The notes below the pieces were generated by a model. The model was given only the letters and a program-made list of their open reading frames with translations, made no database searches and was not told where the DNA came from. A stretch of 64,000 bases of DNA from Berghia stephanieae (lineage: Eukaryota > Mollusca > Gastropoda > Nudibranchia > Aeolidiidae), in assembly GCA_034508935.3 (NCBI GenBank), contig CM067443.1, positions 126,460,849 to 126,524,848 on the forward strand. The letters are read 5' to 3'. Made by a program: the position numbers and the translations under genes. How positions within the stretch are numbered: position 1 is the first letter of the stretch; every line of letters starts with the position of its first letter. Below, one piece after another: positions 1 to 49,659 of this stretch.

Positions 1-362
1 ATTGAACTCAAAAGTGTTGAGTGTGAGCACAAGTTCGGTGAGCCTCACAATGCTGTTGGTGGATATCCCTGGTAAGGTATGACGATCGACAAAATGCCTG
101 ATGGCACGCAGTCCGTCAGGATGCTGTATGGATGTGTACAGTGCCTTCACATCCATGGTAAAATCAGCCGTGGACGTTCATCCTGGAATCGAATTTCGTC
201 GAGGACAAAATAGCATGCTTAGTACCCTTGATATACGATGGCAGGGTGGGAACTATACGCTGAAATACCGCATCGAGGAACTGCGATACCTTCTCGGTGT
301 GGCACGAGATAGCCTACACAATCGGCCTTCCAGGTGGCGCGTCAGACAATTCCCGGATCTTG
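1..362 (-). mobile_element. Penelope-like element reverse transcriptase fragment (broken)
   Basis: The minus strand encodes pieces with the wording of Penelope/Neptune-type reverse transcriptases: a GRPIV motif, then a SYI-K block, then a palm segment with DVKALYTSI followed by an RLTELVLT-like helix. Penelope-like elements are retroelements without LTRs that typically carry an RT and often a GIY-YIG endonuclease. The rest of the palm and anything downstream run off the left window edge. The fragment is broken and old. It lies upstream of ELP1 in the opposite orientation and has no visible link to it. Confidence 0.65.
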
Positions 363-414
363 TGTATCATGGACAGGGAGATCACTTGCTTTTTCTCTCA
401 TTCCATTCCTCTAT

Positions 415-880
415 ACGTTTTCCAACTTGCTCTTGTCTTGGAATAAAATTACTTGGTTTTGTCCTGGCCCTGGCCGGAGACCTTGGCTGAGACTGAGAGG
501 GAAGCAGTCATATGTATAGTTAGTTTTTGGAGATGATTTTTTTTCCCTTGTAAGTCACCTTTGTTATGTAGTGTTGTATTTTTAATTTTTTGTTTTGTTG
601 ATATAATGATTTGTAAGCATTTGAGTCTATCTGTTTTAGCTGTATCCTGTGCTTGTGTCTGGATGAGACTTTTGGCTGATCATAAACTAAGTACACAGAT
701 GGTCCGCTATTGGAATCTACATCTGTTCCCTTTTTTAACCATTTCCCTTTGCCTTATTTTTTCTCTCTCGTGTACTAATATAACTAGTAAAACTAGGATT
801 TAAAAAAATTGGTATCCCATTTTCTTCATTTTTACTAGCCCTAATATGACCTCAATGTTTTATAAGTGCCATCAAACGCC
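415..880 (+). repeat. Dispersed repeat 'R2', copy 1
   Basis: This block shares long stretches with 23895-24412 and parts of 16855-17155. Shared words are a 'cttgg-at-a-attacttggttt' core, 'gagagggaagcagtc', 'gtgcttgtgtctggatgaga' and a 3' tail ending in a TTTTTACT-G-GCTG-AAT-GACCT word. The family recurs several times here, always in introns or intergenic DNA. It has no long ORF and no tRNA-like head. The common tail suggests the 3' end of a non-LTR element or a SINE mobilised by one. Confidence 0.55.
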
Positions 881-982
881 GATATTGCCTAAACCAAGTG
901 TCCCAAGCCCGTAACCGTATAAATAAGGAAAGGAGCCCAAAAAAAATAACGCTAGTACAAGTAGCTACAAATCAGTTCTTAA

Positions 983-1000
983 CCTCTCTCTCTCTCCTCT

Positions 1001-1051
<51 letters not shown>

Positions 1052-1060
1052 TTATCTCTC
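983..1060. repeat. (CT)n microsatellite
   Basis: A near-pure CT dinucleotide tract of about 75 bp, with small interruptions, lies upstream of ELP1. The serine/leucine-rich ORF reading through it is an artefact. Confidence 0.9.
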
Positions 1061-1119
1061 CATCTCCAATCTCACTCAATTTTCAATTCTCTTTTAAAAG
1101 TTAGAGATTTGGTATTAAT

Positions 1120-1707
1120 AAACCAAATTGGCATTCTTGGTGAGACACTAAATACAAGCGAGGAGTTCACATACAGTTTCAATATTTTTTTGCTAGCAGT
1201 CTTATTCCATCACTTACAGTCACAATGGCCAGTTTAAAATCTTTAGTGCCACATTCCCCCCAAAATTGTTTTTGCATAATTCGGATATAATTATTTTTGG
1301 CAGTAAAAAATCATGCAGAAATATATAAATTAACAACCAATGTGCAAATATATTGATGATCAACGGCCTTAACAGTTTTATGTGTATTTTAGAAAAAAAA
1401 AGAGTATTTTAACCGACCATTATAAACTTGTTTGGCACTTTTTTCAAAAATTATCTAGCATCTCCCCCCCCCCGCCCCGCACCCCAACCCGAAATCGAAA
1501 CTAACTAAAAAAAGGTGTGAAATGAGGAATCTGTAAACTTTGGATTGTAGATGACTTCTTAAATTTAAATATTTGGAATTGTGTTATTTATAAGGATATT
1601 GTGTAAATAACTGTTAATTACAAAGACAAAACAAACCCAAACAAGCAACATCAAACAAGCAAAGCACACTGGAGTCCTGGAGAGTCAGTGATTTAGTGTA
1701 AATTAAA
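1120..1707 (+). other. ELP1 upstream and 5'UTR region, no clear element
   Basis: This AT-rich stretch precedes the ELP1 start codon. I see no convincing TATA box, no coding exon and no repeat apart from a short C/G run near 1465-1485. The transcription start must lie here or further upstream if there is a 5'UTR intron. The sequence alone does not decide which. Confidence 0.4.
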
Positions 1708-40772
<39,065 letters not shown>

Positions 40773-40868
40773 CATCATGAATTCAAGTCTTTAATTAGCT
40801 TTCTTGTGATTCCATGGCGTCTATGAAAATTGAAATAGCCAATACTTTTTTTCATTATTCACTTTTTA

Positions 40869-40874
40869 AATAAA
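40869..40874 (+). terminator. Candidate ELP1 poly(A) signal
   Basis: AATAAA lies 97 bp after the ELP1 stop codon (TAG at 40770-40772), followed by a T-rich region. It is the first canonical hexamer downstream. Confidence 0.5.
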
Positions 40875-41412
40875 AGTCAGAATAATTAATTTGTAAAAGT
40901 ATTTTGATCACTAATTCTATTTTTGTGCTTTTTTTCTACCAGTACTGTAAAATCCTATTTTTTACTGTGAGAGATGACAATGGGGAAAGAATAATATGTA
41001 AGTTATTTCCTTTCCTAATTCCTCTCCCAATCTCTATAATATTAAAAATTACAAAACAGAAGTAAATACCAGCATCAATCTATCCTAATCCTCCTAGCCT
41101 GAAGTGACCCAAAGTACAGTGCAACAAAGGAAGTGGCCAGGACAGACATTGGATTTCTTATATCTTCCCATTATTAACAAACCGATTTATCAGGATTACA
41201 GTTGCCAGCATAATAATCAAAGGCAAGTCACTCACAATGGTGACAGAAGAGGTCATACTCATCAAACGAGATTTAAAAAATAGACACTAATTTGATAGAA
41301 AAAAAAGTTTCAAGACAAAGGCAAGCACATAGGCAGTACAGGCCTTTCAGGCAGAAAACTCTCCAGTGGAAACCTTTGTTAAATTAGCCAAATCAACAAA
41401 ATGGAGGTGCTG

Positions 41413-41690
41413 ATACTGATAGCTCAGTCGGTAGAGCACTCACACCACGTGCAAGGGGACTGAAATCGATCTTGGGTGAAGTCAAGATTTTTTTCTGACC
41501 ACTCTGTCCATCCAGCAGGGATAGGGTGACTGGGTCTATTATGTTTGGAGGAAGATACTTTGCGATAGACTAGTGTCCTATCCAATGGATAACAAATAAT
41601 TAGTATTGTCCGTTTCACACTATAGTAACAGGGATAAACTCTGACTCCATGGGCCTAATGGCTCTGAAGGACTACTTTAAATCAACAAGA
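41413..41690 (+). mobile_element. tRNA-derived SINE, family C, copy 1
   Basis: A-box region 'agctcagtcggtagagcact' and a B-box-like 'ggggactgaaatcgatc', then 'gatttttttctgaccactct' and a 3' end 'ctaatggctctgaaggacta'. The last words recur near 5190-5210, and the body recurs at 57515-57640. It lies in the ELP1-KNOP1 intergenic gap. Confidence 0.7.
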
Positions 41691-42009
41691 TTAGAAAACT
41701 AGGTGCACATATTCGTAGGTCTTATAACCAAAAGAATTATGGGCTTGATTGTTGTCATGGACAATATTTTGTGTTGGTATTTCCATTAAAACAATGGGTC
41801 CATAACAATTTGGGTTATTAGACCTGCAAATTAGTACACATTGATGGGGAAAAAGAAAAACAAAAACAACTTTAACTAACTGTTAAACATCATAACAAGT
41901 TTAAAACCGCAGAATGAAATTTAAAGAATACATAGTTATTTTGTGAAAAAAACCCAGTAAATACCTGTAACATATTGACAATAAACCACGAAATGATTAC
42001 AATATAAGA

Positions 42010-42205
42010 TTGAGATCTTTACAAGTGTGTATGAAACGTTGCCAACAAAGCAAGAAAAAAAAATACACGAGAAGAATCATCCCAAAAAATAAAGTTGTTT
42101 TTTTTCTTGTATTTTTCTTTCTTGCTTTTGACACCATTTCATATATTCATATATACTTGTTCAGATCTTTATCTTACATTGGTGCCTGCTCCCTAATTTC
42201 TCAAT
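42010..42205. mobile_element. SINE family A body fragments
   Basis: 'gtgtatgaaacgttgccaac', an A-rich stretch, then its inverted counterpart and 'cagatctttatcttacattg', 'tgcctgctccctaatttctc'. These are pieces of the family A body in opposing orientation, without the tRNA-like head. Confidence 0.45.
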
Positions 42206-42435
42206 AATAAGATTGAAAGCTTACAATATTAAGAATGCACACAATATTCGAAAAGTTTGTATTTCAAACGGTTTAAGTAATTGTGCGCCTGATTTTTGCA
42301 ATATCCTTTTTGGCCTTTAATCTAGCCATTAAATTTTAAACAATTTCATATTTTCAGAAAGCGGATCACTTTGGTTATCTGTATTTTCAATACTCAAGAA
42401 AACAACATTTCAATCTTTTATATAAACATTATCAT

Positions 42436-44653
42436 TTATTCATCATCACTAAATTTAGTTGATTTTACAACATTTGTATTGATATGAAATTTCTTTCCTT
42501 CTGCTGGATCTTTAACAAAACCAAGTCCAGAACTCCCTGCCCCATTGAGCCTTCTAGACAAAGCCATGTTGTAATCGTCCTCCAGATTCTTGTTTAGTGA
42601 AGCAGCTGCCTCTAGCCCTAAAGCCTTACCGGCACCATTTGAATCTGTCTTTGATACCAACGATCCAAAAAGACCTTTTTTTGGTGTGGTGCTCCCAGGT
42701 GAAAATATACCTTTTTTCTTTCAACAGAAGATTTGGCTCCACCTAAAAGCGAATGAATTTACTTTGTCTCTCTGAACTTTCAAACAGCATTCCATTCCAC
42801 TGACCTGCTGATAGAGCGGGTGATGACACATCCCGATCATTTATTACTGTATTTTCAATACATGATGTATTATTAGACAAGTTTTTCGTGATTCCCAAAA
42901 GGTGATTTGAAGTGTTTTTCTTCCCGCCCAATAATCTTTTGAATTTTTCTTGGCGTTCTTCACTTTCAAAAACTGGGCTGTTTAAAGTCTGTTGGAAGGG
43001 AACTGTTATATTATTTTCTTTCCTTTTCTTTTTCATTGATTTTTCAGATTCGGATTCCTCACCCTTGCTTTCCGTCTTTTCACTATCTTTTTGAGTTGCC
43101 TTTTCATGTTTAAACTGACCCAATTCGACAACACTATCCTTATCTTTTCCATTCTTGCTTTTTTTCTTCTTTTTCTTCTCAGACTCACAGTTGGCATTCA
43201 TAATCATTTGTTCTTGTGAAGATTTATTACTGTCACACTCTTCAGGACCTTTATGTTTTCTTTTTCTCCCTTTCTCTCTTCCAGCACTTTCACTTTTCAC
43301 AGTAGCGTCATCAACATTATTGACCATGATATCAATATATTTCCCTTCCAATTCACCTGCCATTTTTGCTTGCCTTTTTTCATCAGACACATAGTTCCTA
43401 TCACAATGATTGGCATCCAGTGAATTATTTAAAACTGTGCCCATTTCATTTCTTACTTCTTTTGATTTCCTCTTCTTTTTCTTCTTTTTTTGACTATCAT
43501 TAGCAATATCTTCATCCAGAGAATTCACAGCAGATAAATCACTGATAACAGTGTCAGTTTTATTTTCTATTACTTTCGTTTTCTTTTCCTTCTTTTTTCT
43601 CTTACTGTCGTCCAAAGAATTCATATCATCATTGATGTCATGTTTATTTTCTGTTCCTTTCCTCTTCTTTTTCTTCGTTTTTTGACTATCATTGACACTA
43701 TCTTCATCCAAAGAATTCACAGCAGATAAATCACTGATAACAGTGTCATTTTTATTTTCAGTTACTTTCATTTTCTTTTCCTTCTTTTTTCTATTATCGT
43801 CATCCAAAGAATTCATATCATATTGACTGGCATGACTTACATTGATATCATGATATTTTGTTCCTTTTCTCTTCTTTTTTTGACTTTCATCAGCTTTATC
43901 AACGATGACCATATCCATTTCACAATTATTGGCAGCAGGCAAATCATTGATAACAGTATCAGACTCTTGTTCCGCTCTTTTTGATTTCTTTTTTCTTCTT
44001 TTTTGTCTGATTTTCACTGTCCTTGTCCAAAACCAATGACTCTGAATTCTCTTTCCTTTTCTTTTTTCCTTTCTTTACACAGTCGCTAATTTCAGAATAA
44101 AGATTGTTAATTTTGTCATTTATATTGCAATTGAGTACACCCTCTTCTACTTCTACTTTTGATTTTTTTCTTTTTTCTTCACATTTTCTTCATCCCTCTC
44201 ATTTACAATCTTCGAGGCTAAATCATTGTCATCATCATTGAAAATCTTGTGATTATTTGCATGTCCATTGTCAGCTTCTTCCTGGCGTGTTTCTTCTTTC
44301 TTTTTCTTTTTGCTCTTCGACTTTTTGCTTTGACCATTTCCAGTTTCCTTTTTATAGCCATCAAACAATTCTGTCACCATTTTGGACACATCTGAAATCA
44401 ACAGCTGATATTCTTCATTGTCTTTATCACTTGTGTCATCATTTTTATCCATTTTCTGATTTGCTTTGACTTTTGCATTTTTAGTTTTTTTCTCATCCTC
44501 ACCAGGACACAAGTCATTGTTTCCATTCCTAACGTTCTTGTCTTTTTTCTTTCTTTTACAAACACTGTCTTCAGGCTCATTTTGAACTTCTCCATCTTCA
44601 GTCTTTTTCCTTTTCACCTTCTTCCTTGATGAAGTCTTGTGTTCTTCCCCCAT
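42436..44653 (-). CDS. KNOP1: Lysine-rich nucleolar protein 1-like (KNOP1 / SMAP-domain) gene
   Basis: The conserved C-terminus matches human KNOP1: an ALGLEAAASLNKNLEDDYN helix, RRLNGAGSSGLGF and a final KFHINTNVVKSTKF, ending at TAA (42436-42438). This is the small-acidic-protein-like (SMAP) domain. Before it stand two copies of an E-RQ-KF-RLLGG motif (KNOP1 has one). The rest is highly charged, with many KKKKK/KRK clusters separated by acidic Ser/Asp stretches. The proposed start ATG (44651-44653) lies just after a plausible acceptor, so a 5'UTR or short coding exon probably lies upstream. It is essentially one exon of about 740 codons (human KNOP1 458 aa). The reading frame breaks at about four or five places, mostly in A/T homopolymers (near 42712-42748, 43985-44012 and 44163-44169). 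An internal tandem repeat of about 64 codons is present. The family is nucleolar with poorly defined function. Confidence 0.75.
43435..43817 (-). repeat. Tandem 192 bp coding repeat in KNOP1-like gene
   Basis: Two consecutive units of about 64 codons contain MNSLDD, KKKEKK, DTVISDLSAVNSLDED and NDSQKKKKK. DNA such as 'gaattcacagcagataaatc' recurs 191-192 bp apart, and the copies are very similar, so the duplication is fairly recent. Confidence 0.75.
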
Positions 44654-44721
44654 CTGACTTTTATAAAATGAAATAAAAAAAAGAAGATAGATCAATCATT
44701 TTTTTAAAAACCCTAAAAAAC

Positions 44722-45031
44722 TTGAGCATTTATTTAATGCATTATCCACTAAATGTGTCCATAGCGCTTTACAGGTAGTCCCTAGTCAAGAGCAACACTT
44801 AACATGTAGGATGAGAGATGGTGCCTGTTAGTGTTAGGCGATATTCCATTTTTTCCCCTACGATACATCCTGTTAACAGCCAGCTACTCATTTTACACCA
44901 GAGTATGGTGAGAGAATAAGAACTAAGAGCTTTTCCAAGGACTCAACTATGCGCCACTCAGAGCAGGACTTAAATCCAGGACCTCCTGATCCAAAAGCGA
45001 GTGTCATACCACTCGACCACAAAGCTGCACT
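44722..45031 (-). mobile_element. tRNA-derived SINE, family B, copy 2
   Basis: The minus strand begins with an AGCTTTGTGGTCGAGTGGTA-type A-box region, followed by a decayed B box. The body ends 'gcgctatggacacatttagt'. It matches 47905-48165 in the opposite orientation and lies just upstream of the KNOP1-like start. Confidence 0.7.
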
Positions 45032-45114
45032 TAATAAAAGTATAAGCAAGGTGGAATCCACCTGGATAAGTTTCTACCCTAAGGTCCCACAGTTAATCAG
45101 AAGGAAAGTGATGA

Positions 45115-45460
45115 TAGTTTAAAGGCAAAAAAATTTCCACATTAAACGGATTTTGTGACCTGAAAGTGTCACAATTCCAGTTTTGACCACCATTTCGTTT
45201 TCAAAAGTGGCTAAAAAATGGCTGCTGACATTTCAGTGAGGATTTTCCTGGAATTGGTTTAAGGTATGCAGGATAAAACTTTGGCCTGAATTTAATTTTA
45301 TTTAAAAGTTAAAAACCATGAGCTGGAAAAAGAATTTTGATTTGCCAATACTGATTTTTTTATTATCCAAAGCTAAATTATAGCTATTTTATCCACAATC
45401 ATTAGAGATATTAAATTGGCACTGATTTAAACACACACAGCATCAAACTATTGTGTAGTT
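45115..45460 (+). repeat. Unnamed dispersed repeat 'R1', copy 2
   Basis: Aligns with 2750-3120 in the same orientation over about 340 bp, at perhaps 70-75% by eye. It is followed immediately by a poly-A run and SINE family D. Confidence 0.5.
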
Positions 45461-45465
45461 CCTTT

Positions 45466-45692
45466 TGAAAAAAAAAAAAAAATTCCCTTTATTCATCCCC
45501 AAGGGGAAATTGTCTTTAGGGTCTATTCCAAGGGAAGACTGGAATAACCCAGGCGCCAGCCGCTGTGCAGCGCCGCAAAGTGAGCTAGGGCGAGGTGACT
45601 TGCTCAAGGCCACACAGCGAGGCGGGGGTGATCGAACTCGGTACCTTTTGGGTACGAAGCAAAGACCGTACCGCTGAGCCACGCTGCCCCAA
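45466..45692 (-). mobile_element. tRNA-derived SINE, family D
   Basis: The minus strand reads GGCAGCGTGGCTCAGCGGTA (A box) and GAGTTCGATCACCCC (B box), then a GC-rich body. It ends in 'aagggaattt' and a poly-A tail, seen as the A run at 45466-45481 on the reverse side. A decayed relative lies at about 57930-58080. Confidence 0.7.
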
Positions 45693-45805
45693 AATGAGAC
45701 ACGAATCATTAAAATCCAAACTTAAACAAAAGTTTTATTTCTATGGATTTTTTTCTGAAACCTATAATGGTGTCAGTATCTTTTGCATTTGGAATTTGTT
45801 CATAG

Positions 45806-45888
45806 CTGTTGAACGCATCATGAGCAGGCACAAACCAAAGACAAACAAGCGTTTTTTAGCTTGCACAATCAAGACAGATTTCACATAG
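45806..45888 (+). CDS. Possible small exon, unidentified (TNKRFL motif)
   Basis: An 83 bp block bounded by an acceptor-like 'tttgttcatag' and a gtatct donor. It includes an ATG at 45820 in the frame MSRHKPKTNKRFLACTIKTD. The TNKRFL--TIK wording resembles the alternative short product of human POLR1D, but the match is too short for naming. An in-frame TAG coincides with the donor, so either a base is missing or the exon is not real. Confidence 0.25.
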
Positions 45889-47308
45889 GTATCTATAAAT
45901 AGTTATGCATACCGGTAATCATATCTATCTAACATGTTTCAGCAGGGTTTAGGGCATGCATACATAAAAAATCATGTGCTGTGCACTTTATGACCCTTCC
46001 TTAACGAAGAATGAAAACTTGTCTCTATAACAGAATATTTCTCCGAAGTGGCGATTCGGACTCGAGTCTGAATAGTCTCCTGTGGCTATTTGGACTCAAA
46101 ACTCAAATGTGCGTGCGCATACAGAGGGGAGGACGACACAATGTGGGCAGTAGGCAGAGGATGGAACTGATAAAGAAATAGAAAAAGAGTTCAGAAGAAA
46201 TTCTGTTTTGCCCATATTACACTGACTCAGCTCATACCCTACTATGGACTGTAAAAGGATTGTTGCCTGTCTCACACTATCAGAATATGTAATTTTAAAA
46301 TTATTTATATTTATCCTGATTTTACTTGGACATCATGAAACATTGTTAGAAAAACTTTTAATTTATACCACAGTTACTTTGATTGACAGTTACTTTTGAA
46401 GACTTTTCTTTTTTATTTCTATCTGGACCCAATTGATCTATGATTTTTTCTTTCTCGTCAAATATAGCGGGATTAGATTACCCGTTGATAGTTACTAAAA
46501 TCACAATTTTGACTTGCATAAATTTTATGTAATTATTAATAATCAAATATATTATTTAAAGAAACAAACAAAAACTATTGTCACCTAACGATGATTCACA
46601 TTTATTTTATTAAAGTTTTATTTTAGTAAGAACGGGGTTCATCTCACTCCTGTTATATTTTGGTAGGCTTAGAAAAACTTTACCTTCTAATATTAGATTA
46701 TCATTCCTTTAATAGCTTCTCTTTGAATTCATTTCAAAGTAGTGAATACTTTTCTTTCTTCCTCATCACTTCTCTTAATAATTTATGCCTTGACAGTCAG
46801 ACCACTCCACTCCTCATATCACTTATATTTTAAAGATTTATATCTTGCTATCGGGGCTTGGTGGAAAACTCCATTATTTAATTCCACTATCAAGATGCCG
46901 GAGCTTCATTGGTCACCTTCGCCAGCCATAAACTGTCGAGATTGTCGTGTCCAGATCTTGATACAAGTACCCTCTGTCTGGAAGTAGGACCTCACAAATA
47001 TATACACATTGAAAGAAATGCTATCTAGCGCTAGGATAGGAACTTTCGGAAGGTCTTCCTTTCTCGGTGCCAATTGGGTTGCTTCTTACTCTTACACAGA
47101 TTGGGCTGTATTTAACCCCCCCCCCTCACTCTTTCGCCAATATTAATATTCAAGCAACATAATAAGTATAGGTCTAGATATAATAATAAGACTTTAGACA
47201 TTACTAGATAATATCCAGTAAAACATGCTGTTTGTTGATTTCTGGCTCGCTACTCTCCATCCCATTTATTCACATTCATCTTTAATTCTAATTACTTTTT
47301 CAATTTAG
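45889..47308. other. Intergenic stretch with no recognised feature
   Basis: AT-rich sequence without supported exons or an element I can name. An 81-codon ORF (46742-46987) has no recognisable wording. A short poly-C run lies near 47117. Confidence 0.4.
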
Positions 47309-47397
47309 AGTATCCCGATGATTCCTTTACAGCCGCAGCAAATTTGGAATATGAAGAGAAACTCACAGCAAAACGTCTTCAGAAAATAGATCTATAG
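47309..47397 (+). CDS. Possible 3'-terminal exon of an unidentified gene
   Basis: A clean acceptor ('attactttttcaatttag') precedes a phase-1 reading frame, YPDDSFTAAANLEYEEKLTA then KRLQKIDL and a stop at 47395-47397. Its composition (amphipathic, EEKL/KRLQK) looks like a coiled-coil C-terminus and unlike random AT-rich DNA. It may belong with the 45806-45888 candidate, but no intervening exons are visible. Confidence 0.3.
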
Positions 47398-47904
47398 ATC
47401 ACAACGTGAACTAACAGTGTAGAGAGCTTGTCTTGTCTCAATGATGGTTCTAGTGAGGGTGGAAACGAAAGTGAAAGTAGCAAGAATCATTCCTCATTGC
47501 CAATTTCGACTTCAAAAGTTACCAAATCCACCCATTGTATAGCCAAAACACGACTAGACTGGTCTAACACCACTCTGACTCCCTTGTAAAACTCATCCGT
47601 TTTGATAAACAAAACATCGACTAGACTAGTAAATAACTGGGGTTTTTTTCTTTACGAAAAAAATAAATAAAAATCAATAATAGATACACGATTCCACAAT
47701 CAAATCTAGATCTAATCCTTATTCTGTGAACGATTTTCCACGATCCATGTGCCAAATTTTGACCAAATCGGACTAGCGCATGACAGCAAACCCCAAATAG
47801 AGAACCACGGTTTTCCAGATTAAGTTTGAAAAAAATAAAATAATTAAACAATAAGGTACTGAAACGGTATTTGAATGGTCAAATGTATTTCTAGGCATAA
47901 TGAT

Positions 47905-48165
47905 GCGGCTATGTGGTCTTGTGGTATGACACTCGCTTTCGGTTCGTGCCTCGCTCAGCGCATAGTTGAGTCCTTGGAAAATGCTCATTATTCACATCAT
48001 CTCACCGTACTCAGGTGTAAAATGAGTACCTGGCCGTCTGACAGCGTAATATCGCCTCAGGCGTCATGTTTCGTTCTACATGTTACGTGTTGCTATTGGT
48101 CAGGGACCCCTTGTAATGCGCTTTTAGCACATTTAGTGGATATTGCGCAATATAAAAGCTCAATT
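47905..48165 (+). mobile_element. tRNA-derived SINE, family B, full copy
   Basis: Starts 'gcggctatgtggtcttgtgg', includes 'tcaggtgtaaaatgagtacc' and 'gggaccccttgtaatgcgct', and ends 'ttgcgcaatataaaagctca' plus a T/GAT-rich tail. The B box is partly lost ('ggttcgtgcctcgc'). It is the longest family B copy here. Confidence 0.8.
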
Positions 48166-48239
48166 TTTTTAATGATGATGGTAATGATTATGATGATAAT
48201 CAATAATAATAATAATGTGAAATAATAATAGGCCTATTA

Positions 48240-48264
48240 ATTAATTAAGTAAGTAAGTAAGTAA

Positions 48265-48329
<65 letters not shown>

Positions 48330-48350
48330 TATTATTATTATTATTATTAA
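48240..48350. repeat. (TAA)n microsatellite
   Basis: AAT/TAA triplets of about 100 bp with a short TAAG section, at the end of the SINE region. Confidence 0.9.
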
Positions 48351-48576
48351 ATTCGACTTTGCTGTTGTTTTTTGCAAGTGCATAATACCTAATGTGTAAA
48401 TCAAATCCCTTGTCGACATAAATATAATTATCGGAACGTTGACATGATACGAAGGTCAGTCGTTAACTTATACATGTAGATAGCATGCGTTTAACTAAGA
48501 AGCTCATAACATTGCCATCCGGAAGTATAACGGACCAACACACAAAACTGTGTGTATCCATGAACGTTTATAGTCA

Positions 48577-48619
48577 GGTTAATATAGTTCAGTGAGCATT
48601 ACTCATAAACGCGGATGGC
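48577..48619 (+). repeat. 43 bp direct repeat, left copy
   Basis: A 43 bp sequence beginning ggttaatatagttcagtgag and ending cataaacgcggatggc. It is identical to 49616-49658 and brackets the MITE cluster. Confidence 0.9.
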
Positions 48620-48643
48620 AAAAAACAAGAACAAATACCTGAG

Positions 48644-49290
48644 TGACGTCATCTTCGAACTATCTATAGCCTGACACTGAAACTCCAAAAAACTGTCATT
48701 TTGACGTCATTATTTGTTATTTTGCACCTCCTAGTGAGTTGTCGTAAGTAGTGCTCATGGAAACAAGAAATCCCATTGGTTGAACTATTGAATACAACTC
48801 ACGATTTGTTCTCTTTTGTGGCCACAGACTGGCATTTTGACGTCATTTTTTGGTCAGTGTCAGCGTGGCCATCGTAAAGCTATGGCCTGATACTGACCAA
48901 AAAATGACGTCAAAATGCCAGTCTTTTGCTACAAAAGAAAACAAATCGTGAGTTGAATTCAATAGTTCAACCAATGAAATGACTTGTTTCCATGAGCTCT
49001 ACTAACGACAACTCACTAATGACGTGAAACTGCCAGTCCTTTTAGATTTCAGTATCAGGCTATAACATAACGATGGCTACGGTGTCAGGCCGTTGCCATC
49101 GTTAAGTTATAGCCTGATACTGAAACCCAAAAAGACTGGCATTTTGATGTCATTATTATTTGGTTCTTGTACCGCCTAGTGAGTTGTCGTTAGTAGTGCT
49201 CATGTAAACCAGTGGTCCCATTGGTTGAACTATTGAATACAACTCACGATTTGTTTTCTTTTGTGGCCAAAGACTGGCATTTTGACGTCA
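48644..49290. promoter_or_regulatory. Five perfect CRE palindromes TGACGTCA
   Basis: TGACGTCA occurs at 48644-48651, 48702-48709, 48838-48845, 48905-48912 and 49283-49290, plus near-matches. Four of the five lie inside the MITE units, so the transposon carries the motif. Such sites bind CREB/ATF proteins in animals. A regulatory role here is conjecture. Confidence 0.5.
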
Positions 49291-49335
49291 TTTTTTGGTC
49301 AGTGTGAGGCTATAAGTAACGATGGCTACGGTCAG
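48665..49335. mobile_element. Three MITE copies in alternating orientation
   Basis: Three related units of about 200-235 bp lie side by side: forward (48665-48862), inverted (48889-49085) and forward (49094-49335). Each unit has inverted ends built around TATAGCCTGA-ACTGA / TCAGTGT-AGGCTATA, often extended by GCCATCGTTA. The shared interior includes 'cccattggttgaactattga' and 'acaactcacgatttgtt'. There is no ORF. The arrangement can fold into a large cruciform. Confidence 0.75.
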
Positions 49336-49615
49336 TCTCTCACTATCACTCACAGAATGTCATCAGAAGTGATGGTGAGAAGGTGAGTGCCGTCATATTC
49401 CTTGACTTGATGTGAAACCACGGACGCTAGCAAGTTTCGTCTCTACTTGACTACTTGATCACTTTGATTTGCACTGTATAGAGGAAAATTGATTTGAAGA
49501 CGGAAAATAGAAAAAGGCCAAGTTTTAGATAATAAACTAAATTAGAAGCATTATATTGTACTTCTAAAATGTTAGGCTCAGCTCATTGATCAGGTTCATA
49601 TCAATAGAATTTTGA

Positions 49616-49658
49616 GGTTAATATAGTTCAGTGAGCATTACTCATAAACGCGGATGGC
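49616..49658 (+). repeat. 43 bp direct repeat, right copy
   Basis: Identical to 48577-48619, about 1.04 kb downstream. Confidence 0.9.
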
Positions 49659-49659
49659 G

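Noticed and set aside
41413-41490. Possible tRNA gene with GCTCAGTCGGTAGAGCA
   Set aside because: Strong A box, but the B box is off-consensus and a family C body follows; a second copy is at 57515.
46742-46987. 81-codon plus-strand ORF
   Set aside because: Biased composition, no homology I recognise, and no fit with the candidate exons on either side.
48240-48345. CRISPR-like regular repeats
   Set aside because: Simple triplet microsatellite; no spacers, and the genome is eukaryotic.
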